Source of the DNA: Perkinsus olseni
Lineage: Eukaryota; Perkinsozoa; Perkinsida; Perkinsidae
Direction of reading: 5' to 3'
NCBI GenBank assembly: GCA_013115135.1
Contig: JABANP010000892.1
Location: 1 to 13,253 of the forward strand
Length of the DNA stretch: 13,253 bases
Positions 7,647-13,253 of this stretch are shown here, piece after piece. Position 1 is the first letter of the stretch. Each line of letters opens with the position of its first letter. Both the position numbers and the translations under genes were made by a program. The notes beneath the pieces were generated by a model that was not told the origin of the DNA, did not search any database, and saw only the letters and a program-made list of their open reading frames with translations.

Positions 7647-8523
7647 TCACCTTTTAGACAGCGACTTGTCATACGGTGATTCCCGGTAGAAGCCGGGCAT
7701 ACACCAGCAGACTTGCCTTTTCTCGAACCAGTTATATTCACACCACTTGGGTGGACTATCACGCGGATACCCTGAGGAAGGCAAATTGCCGATCGAACCG
7801 AATCGAATTGAACTTACACGACAGAGCACGTTGTAGCCACGGGTTGGTCGAAGGACAAGTCGAGTTGAGCCCGGGGCCATGGGGCGGCATCAAAACATAG
7901 TCCATCTCCTTCTCGTAACACCTGTAATTTAAACAAGGGATACTCGAATTCTTAACAGGGAAGCTTCGCCTACAGCCAGTCGCGGTTTTTACGACCGTGG
8001 TCATTTCCCTTGTCATTCGGATCAAGTCGGCAATCTGAGAAATCCACCGCAGCAAATAAACTCCCTGTAGCAGGAGGGGTACCGACTGACCATATCTTTT
8101 GGGTGCATCAGTATATCCTCTATCGTCTTGATGCTTCTCGTGCAAACGGATACAAAATCTGAAAACAAAATCCACGGATCGGCTGAATGGGAGGGCCGGA
8201 GTGAACTTACTGTTTGATTTTCTTCTTCCGGGCGCCGTACGTCTCAGCGTCCTTCCATTTACCATCACAATCGGATTTGCCGTTTGACTTGACCCAGCCC
8301 CTCCCGTTGGCGTAGAGGTTGTAGTTCACATTCTTCGATGCGGCGAAGACCTTCGGCTCCCCTGAAAAGGCAAAAGAAGTCCGATGGGCGAGAGGGAGTG
8401 ATACGATCGGCTTCCCGTCAGCTCACATTTCTTCTTATCCTTATCGGGGCGCTTCAGTTTACCGCCAGCCGCCTCGTGGAGGAGTAGGAAGCCTGTGAGA
8501 GCTAAGGAGACGGCAGACACCAT
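7647..8523 (-). CDS. Secreted cysteine-rich protein, six exons, unknown family
   Basis: Exons 8523-8427, 8361-8211, 8158-8091, 8034-7974, 7921-7818 and 7771-7647 are separated by introns of 65, 52, 56, 52 and 46 nt. All fit in phase with good signals (GTGAGC, GTAAGT, GTCAGT, GTAGGC, GTAAGT donors; pyrimidine-rich CAG acceptors). The 201-residue product starts with a clear signal peptide (MVSAVSLALTGFLLLHEAAG), then a Lys-rich stretch. The mature part has eight cysteines, an even number that suits disulphides, plus many Trp and Tyr (YNLYANGRGW, KWCEYNWFEKRQVCWC). No membrane segment follows the signal peptide, so export to the lumen or outside is expected. No family is recognised; small size, Cys content and export recall secreted effectors or surface proteins, which is only analogy. 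The ATG at 8523 is the first in frame. Confidence 0.8.
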
Positions 8524-8843
8524 TGGAGGGTAGAGGAAGGAGCAAGATACCGGAGAGAAGTTATAATCCCTCGCTGGCAGCAACCAGTTGCTGTTTCACG
8601 CTCCACGATTCACATTCGATATCTCTCACCCGTTATATCTGAAACCGCCAACAGTTTCAAAAGTCGTCCGTTTCACACGCGGTCGCTCATGAAACGGTCA
8701 AAAACAGCAGCGTCGGAGCAGTACTGATGGCCAGTGGGGCGCCTGCGCGCGAATGCCCATGAAGCCAGCCTCAGATTATCTTGATACCAATATCTAGACC
8801 GTGACTTGACAACACAAGAGGGGCCAGGCAATCACGAAAAGTA
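8524..8843. other. Intergenic gap with a small inverted repeat
   Basis: These 320 bases lie between the thioredoxin stop and the start of the secreted-protein gene, both on the minus strand. They must hold the 3' end of one and the promoter of the other. CCGTTTCA (8668-8675) and TGAAACGG (8690-8697) pair around a 14-nt spacer. No coding exon is seen. Confidence 0.4.
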
Positions 8844-9320
8844 TCACAGTGGTAAGTTTAAGCTCATCATCGGCTGCACTCCTCCGCCCGTCAATTCCTC
8901 GATCGTTGACGTGATGTCCTCAGCACTCCGAAGGCCTTCCATCTTCACCATCCTTCCATTGGGCGCCTCCACAACGATGCACGGCAGCTTGCCAACCCCA
9001 CTTGCCCTCGCAAGGTCCTTGTTCTCATCAACGTCGATTCTGTCGATGTAGTACTCCATTGGTGGTAGTTTTGCCAACTCATCGGCTTGCAAGAGGCAAG
9101 GGCCGCACCATTTGGCATGGAAGACCGTTATATGGGGTAAAGCCCGACGGCTTGCAGCTGCTGCTGATGATGATGGTGGCGATGCTACACTGAGGAGGGC
9201 ATGATCCAGCGTGACCCCGAGGAAGCCGAGGAAGCCAAATAGAGTCACGAGAAGTAGGGCGGAATGTAGCCGCGACTTCATCGCCCGAAAACACTTACAA
9301 AGATATCTGCCCATCTCCAT
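8844..9320 (-). CDS. Membrane-anchored or secreted thioredoxin-fold protein
   Basis: A single frame of 158 residues contains a complete thioredoxin domain at about residues 64-145. The redox site is WCGPC (71-75), preceded by the strand ITVFHAK, with the cis-proline expected in GKLP (residue 113). Thioredoxins reduce or exchange disulphides with the two active-site cysteines. The N-terminus has a hydrophobic stretch (ALLLVTLFGFLGFLGVTL, about 21-38) followed by a Ser/Ala linker, so it is a signal peptide or anchor placing the domain in the secretory pathway or an organelle. A GTAAGT at 9298-9293 lies just inside the long frame, so the 5' end may be an untranslated leader with translation starting at the second ATG (9281), which would put the hydrophobic stretch right at the N-terminus. 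Stop is 321 bp before the secreted-protein start. Confidence 0.88.
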   Translation of the reverse strand: MEMGRYLCKCFRAMKSRLHSALLLVTLFGFLGFLGVTLDHALLSVASPPSSSAAAASRRALPHITVFHAKWCGPCLLQADELAKLPPMEYYIDRIDVDENKDLARASGVGKLPCIVVEAPNGRMVKMEGLRSAEDITSTIEELTGGGVQPMMSLNLPL

Positions 9321-9391
9321 GCGTTGAGGAAACGCAAGATAGCAAGTGGCTCACGCAGCAATGTTAAGGAATACTGAATAGTGCAGACTGG

Positions 9392-10555
9392 TTACATCGT
9401 ACCCACTAAGGCACTCCCGCCCGCTGCCACTCGTCTCTGCCGTTCGATAACGCCCTTTTCAAAGTCGACGATGATGGTGATGGCCATAGGGTCAGCCTCG
9501 GGGTCATCACTGGTGTAGGCCGACGCACATTTACATGGCTGAGAGGCGGAGCGAAGCGTGCATTGAAATGAAGAGTAGTTTGAGCTTACCATGCCAGCAG
9601 CATTGAGCGCTCCCTCGACCAGGCCAGCAGCGAACGCGCCGCAGTTCACAAGGTTGTCTTCGGACTCGTCGGAGCCCGGGGGTAAGGGAGATGAATCTGA
9701 CAGTAGTGAAGATGATGCCTGTCTGAGGCATCGGGCATCCCAGATTACTTGTTCAACAACCACTGCTTATCAGCCAAATAAAACTCCCATTCCTGATCGG
9801 TTGTTAAGACCTGTCCACAATCATCATCGTACAACTACCACTACTTCCATCAATCAGTAAACGCTTATACCAACCAGAGGACGAGCGCTTCGAATAGCGG
9901 TAAATTTGTTTCACAGCAACCTCCCAAGCACGCTTCCATACACCACTACGATCCTCAGGATTTCCCTCGACCAACTTCAACCATTAACAGCTCTATTTAA
10001 GCTACTACTACGATTACCTCAGCTTCGTGACCGAATAATGTCTTCCATAGGTAGCTTGCAATGTGATACAACAACGGCAAGACCTTATAGTCGCGCTTTC
10101 GAGACATCTGAATCACCAAGATTCCCGTGGCCTACTGTAGCCTCCCCCCTTACACTCCGACTGGTGTCCCTCATATACGTGAGCTCCAGTAAGCCAGGCC
10201 CCAAAGATGCTCCCATTCTATGCAACTTGGTCTCCAAATGCTCATTGTCCGGCCCTTGCCGTCGGACAGCATAGCAGACCATTTCACAGAACAAATGGGA
10301 AACAGCGGCTTGGGAGACCTGACGACGATGCGCTCTTCCCGGCGGAAATCAAACATTCAGCGTACAACAGGCGCTTAAGAATGAACCCTGCTGGCAGCGA
10401 CTAGTCCTGCTTCATCAGAAAGCGGCTATTTCACCACTTCTATTGCCGTGAGTGGCTGAAGCATCATTAGGATGTACTGAAGCCCTATGAGTATCTCCCC
10501 ACCGCCGATCGAATGCTTGAAGAGCTACGGGACGGTTTCTTTGAGAGTTAGGCAT
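9392..10555 (-). CDS. TRAPPC5: TRAPP complex subunit 5 (Trs31), Bet3 family
   Basis: TRAPPC5/Trs31 is a core subunit of the TRAPP complexes, which activate Rab GTPases in ER-Golgi and Golgi traffic. Seven exons (10555-10478, 10425-10387, 10318-10154, 10107-10018, 9834-9749, 9722-9590, 9538-9392) give about 245 residues. Family landmarks occur in order: VSHLFCEMV (45-53), where homologues have an F-L-F-S-E stretch; a helix ending LLELTYMRD; WKTLFGHEAE (115-124) against the family's W-K-x-LFGKEAD; NCGAFAAGLVEGALNAAG (179-196), nearly the plant sequence; and ITIIVDFEKGVIERQ near the end. A Ser/Pro/Asp-rich insert (about 155-175) is extra. Introns are 52, 68, 46, 183, 26 and 51 nt; the 26-nt one (9748-9723) is unusually short and a 38-nt alternative exists. 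The first two exons are the least certain. The family is about 190-200 residues. Confidence 0.85.
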
Positions 10556-10744
10556 CACAACCAGAAGTTGCAGTCCCAAAGAGCAGGAACCAGTCCGGTA
10601 ATTCCTACGAAATTTCAGCGGATTCAGTGATGGACAATAGCCATGACGGCTCGGCAACTAATTCGAAAATTCTGAACTACCCTCGACTTCAATTTCGTCC
10701 TGGCCGAAGTTCTCTTCGTTACGACCTCCATTCAACGACTTCAG

Positions 10745-11259
10745 CCTACTTCCTCAAAAACTCAAAAACCCACTGCAGTGCCTCCATCACTACCTCCGTC
10801 GTTCCAGCCAGTATCGGCCTAGTGAGGGCACAGTAGTCTCGAGACCCCATCCGTCCTCCTTTTCCAGCTGACTTCGACTCACTCCTCTCCGGCAGCCGCT
10901 TATCCGTCATTAGTAATAAAACCTAGGAGTACAGCCCGTCCGTTACCGAACTAACCACTCAACGCCACCACACAAAGTTGAGAAAACAGGACACTAACTC
11001 GTCGATTACGACGAGGCAGAAGGGCGGTTTCCTAAGCGTAAAAAGCCACCACCTGGCGATGACGGTAGCGAGCCTACACGACTAACTCGACCGACAACCA
11101 GGAGAGCGGCTGCTGACGCCGATAATGGTATAAGGAAGGGGTAGGTGCCTTTACTACTGCTGCTACTACTAAGACAGCTCAATGCAAAAAGCTGCTGCTA
11201 CGCGCAATGGGACAGTTGATACGAAGAGGATATCCCCAGTGAGGTTCGCTGTGCGCTAA
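10745..11259 (+). CDS. Basic, disordered protein of unknown function, 5' end unresolved
   Basis: The best part is 11016-11140 joined to 11178-11259 through a 37-nt intron (GTAGGT...AAGACAG, with a CTACTAAG branch-like motif), ending with TAA. It encodes a Lys/Arg/Pro-rich chain (RFPKRKKPPPGDDG, RLTRPTTRRAAADAD, DTKRISPVRF). Upstream pieces with protein-like composition connect in phase only through very short gaps: 10745-10810, 10837-10905 and 10935-10976, with candidate introns of 26, 29 and 39 nt. No ATG can be assigned. The run RKKPPP could be a nuclear-localisation signal. The gene converges on the MFSD1-like gene, with 74 bp between stops. No homologue is recognised, and the chance of fortuitous open frames is real. 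Confidence 0.38.
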
Positions 11260-11333
11260 AGCGTATCCACTGACCGACGACGGCAGAGGTAACAGTGGTA
11301 ATGGTGATAGCAGCAGTAGCATAACAAAACGAT

Positions 11334-13049
11334 TCATGCCGCATGGCCACCGATTGCCGAGGGCTGGTCTTTCTTAGGCATTGTTACACGATCCGTCAAG
11401 ATACTATTGCCTTCCTCCTCGTCGCTGGTAGTAGAGCCAGTCTCGGCAGCGGCCTTACCTCTGCGGGACTGCATCACTAAAAGCGTTAGCGACAACAGCA
11501 CTGCCAGTATCAGAGAGAAAGCGAACCACAGGACCACCTCTTGATAAGTTCCCGTCATGGTCTTGACCAGACCGACCATCCACCCTCCGATAAACACGCC
11601 AGCAGCCTCCATCACTTCGTAGCAGCCGTACGCCGTAGCAAACAGCGCTCCCGAGCCCTGTATAGCGGAGGGTACAGTCGCACGAAGGACCGTAGGCGTT
11701 ATAGCGTTGCAGAAGGAAAGCATGAAGAGCGGCACGTCCGGGGAGGCTAGCAGGTCGCTACTGAGTAGGTAGTACCCTAGGGAGCCGATCAACCCTGCTA
11801 CCATCAGTATGACGGGAAGGGATACTGCAGACCTGCCGGTGTAGTCAATGGCCAGCCCCATCAATGGCGATAGGATAATGCCAAGGCTGTCGGTGATAGC
11901 TGCTGATTGACCCGATTCAACTTTCGAGTAATTATATTTTGCCCTGAGGTAGTCAGCATCGATATGGCCGAAGACCCGGTGGGCGTTGGAGAAGAGCAAA
12001 TGCAGAATGCAGACCACCCAGAAGGCCAGAGGCAGCATCAACGTCCGACGGAAATCTCGGAAGATTGCAGCTCCCTTTACTCGGACATGCTGCTGCGGCA
12101 TCTGTCGGTAGCGAGTCTTCTTACTCATTTTGAGCCACCAGTACGAGACCACGCTCGAGACGAGGCACCAGAAGAGTCCCCAGAGGATGGACATACTGTA
12201 GTCGCCGTGGAAGAGTTCAGCGACTGGCGCGAGGGTGGTCTTGGACACCACACCCGACAGCGAATGGAAGGATTCCTAAAACGAACCATCTCCACCACCC
12301 GACTGTTGCGATACTACCGTGAGTCCGATGGCGAAGGTGATTTTATTAGGGAAATAGATAGCTGCGATGGCGCCCGTGAGGGAGGATACACAACCTTGTC
12401 CAACTCCTGCGATGAACCTTCCCGTCATGGCCAGCCAGTAGGTGTGTATTCTAGTGCCGAGGAAGAAGATAAACTGTCCGATACAGACCACCCCGAGGAA
12501 GAACATAACCCCTAGCTTAACGCCCCAGCGTTTGTCAACAATGACGCCTCCGATGGCGGGGAGGATGAGATTCGGCAGTGTTCCGATGGACTGGAACCAA
12601 CCCCAACGAAGGGAGTCTATCGGTGGCGACCATTTAGGGTCCTTGGCGTAGTAAGCCTTCAGTGGTGATATCGTTTTTGATGAAGTGCGCACCGAACTGA
12701 ACCAGCACCGCGACGAGTAGGACACCCCATAGCCTGCAAACAGGGATGATCCACTAGAGGCGAGCTGCTGCTGCTGTCTACCTGGCTCGAGCTGAGAACC
12801 GATGCCTTAGCCGCTGCTGAGGGGCCTGGCTGGGGGAAGGGGGCCGACTGTCCTGCAACAGGAACGATCGTACGAGCGGGGACAGCAGCCAGGCAAGGGC
12901 GATGGAATCCACGACAATGAGAATGGTTCCAGTAATGACTTCTAGCCCGACCCTTCCCGTACCACTACTTCACTTAGTATGCTGTACGATGAGCTTGGTG
13001 GAGGCAGAGGTTCACCTTCCCTTACACGATGAATTGGTGGCGACAACAT
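11334..13049 (-). CDS. MFSD1: MFSD1-like major facilitator transporter (apparent frameshift in exon 3)
   Basis: MFSD1 is a 12-helix major facilitator protein; the animal protein is a lysosomal dipeptide exporter. Exon 12275-11334 holds the C-terminal half (SGQSAAITDSLGIILSPLMG, IDYTGR, then paired helices) and a tail with EEEGNSIL, an acidic dileucine-like sorting motif. Exon 12733-12318 holds FGAHF, IGGVIVDKRWGVKLG and TGRFIAGVGQG, in the order of MFSD1 helices 1-4. They join through a 42-nt intron (12317-12276). Exon 12941-12782 adds an N-terminal hydrophobic segment and joins by a 48-nt intron. The ATG at 13049 lies in the terminal repeat; a 32-nt (12973-12942) or 74-nt phase-1 intron connects it. 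Exon 3 needs a one-base shift just after FGAHFIK, at an A-run (12674-12678 on the plus strand). About 530 residues against about 465 in animals. Confidence 0.85.
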
Positions 13050-13253
13050 AGTTAACAAACTCAAGGCCACTGTAGTGACTACATTAATGAAAGGCTAATG
13101 ACGCTGGCTAGCCGGTAGATGGTTAGCACTAGTCGAAAAGAAAGACGATCCCACTGGGAAAGTACTTGCCCGCTTCGACATCCTTACAGCGGCAGACGGT
13201 CTATAGAGATTAGTATCCGCAAAGTACTGCTCTAAATTACAGCTGTTCATTGG
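12974..13253. repeat. Terminal direct repeat, right copy
   Basis: This is identical to bases 1-280. Here the minus-strand first exon of the MFSD1-like gene (13049-12974) runs on into the rest of the gene, so this copy shows the natural context of the left side of the repeat. The right side of the repeat is continued naturally by base 281 of the window. Confidence 0.97.

Noticed and set aside
7349..7762. Minus-strand open frame of 137 codons
   Set aside because: It runs through the last exon of the secreted-protein gene in the wrong frame and antisense to the 6992-7641 gene.
11150..11330. CTG/TAC-type triplet tracts as a microsatellite or repeat-expansion locus
   Set aside because: Only a few imperfect units occur; they look like simple local bias in introns and 3' flanks.
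11907..12515. Long plus-strand open frame of 202 codons
   Set aside because: It is antisense to the strongly supported MFSD1-like exons; its Asp/Glu/His-rich composition is the mirror of the transmembrane codons.
12941..12975. Second apparent frameshift near the N-terminus of the MFSD1-like gene
   Set aside because: Phase-1 GT-AG introns of 32 or 74 nt ending at 12942 account for the frame change without an indel.
1..13253. tRNA, rRNA, CRISPR, retroelement or transposase genes
   Set aside because: No cloverleaf with T-arm consensus, repeat-spacer array, reverse-transcriptase or DDE motif was found on reading both strands. The terminal repeat lacks the features of retroviral-type LTRs, such as an adjacent primer-binding site or polyprotein.

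Overview
This window looks like gene-dense nuclear DNA from a unicellular eukaryote. No prokaryotic gene order is seen. Genes are broken by many short GT-AG introns, most of them 40-56 nt, and reading frames become continuous only after these are removed. Two products are eukaryote-specific: a TRAPP vesicle-tethering subunit and an MFSD1-like transporter. Base composition is balanced and intergenic gaps are a few hundred bases. An alveolate-type protist such as Perkinsus is a guess from this style only; no sequence here fixes the taxon.

The first 280 bases (1-280) recur exactly as the last 280 (12974-13253). The contig is therefore a closed circle of 12,973 bp, one unit of a tandem array, or an assembly wrap-around. 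The MFSD1-like gene reads across that joint.

Layout, left to right. MFSD1 (minus) and an FLZ/FCS-type zinc-finger gene (plus, 403-844) diverge around 77-402. Two strong hairpins with telomere-like arms lie at 966-1040. Ser/Pro-rich plus-strand exons (1227-1741) and a poorly resolved Cys-containing plus-strand gene (1742-2688) follow. A minus-strand coiled-coil locus (2738-4913) converges on them. After an A+T-richer gap comes a membrane-anchored protein (5938-6673, minus). It diverges from an unknown plus-strand gene (6992-7641) across a short control region with repeated motifs. That plus gene ends 5 bp from the stop of a six-exon secreted Cys-rich protein (7647-8523, minus). A membrane-anchored thioredoxin (8844-9320) and TRAPPC5 (9392-10555) follow on the minus strand. 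A basic, disordered plus-strand gene (about 10745-11259) then converges on MFSD1 (11334-13049).

There is no sign of a shared pathway. Several products act in the endomembrane system (TRAPP tethering, a probable lysosomal transporter, a lumenal or secreted thioredoxin, a secreted Cys-rich protein), but the neighbourhood looks like ordinary compact gene packing. Exon coordinates were derived by hand from splice-site sequence, phase and reading-frame continuity, without transcript data. No tRNA, rRNA, CRISPR, transposase or viral gene was recognised.
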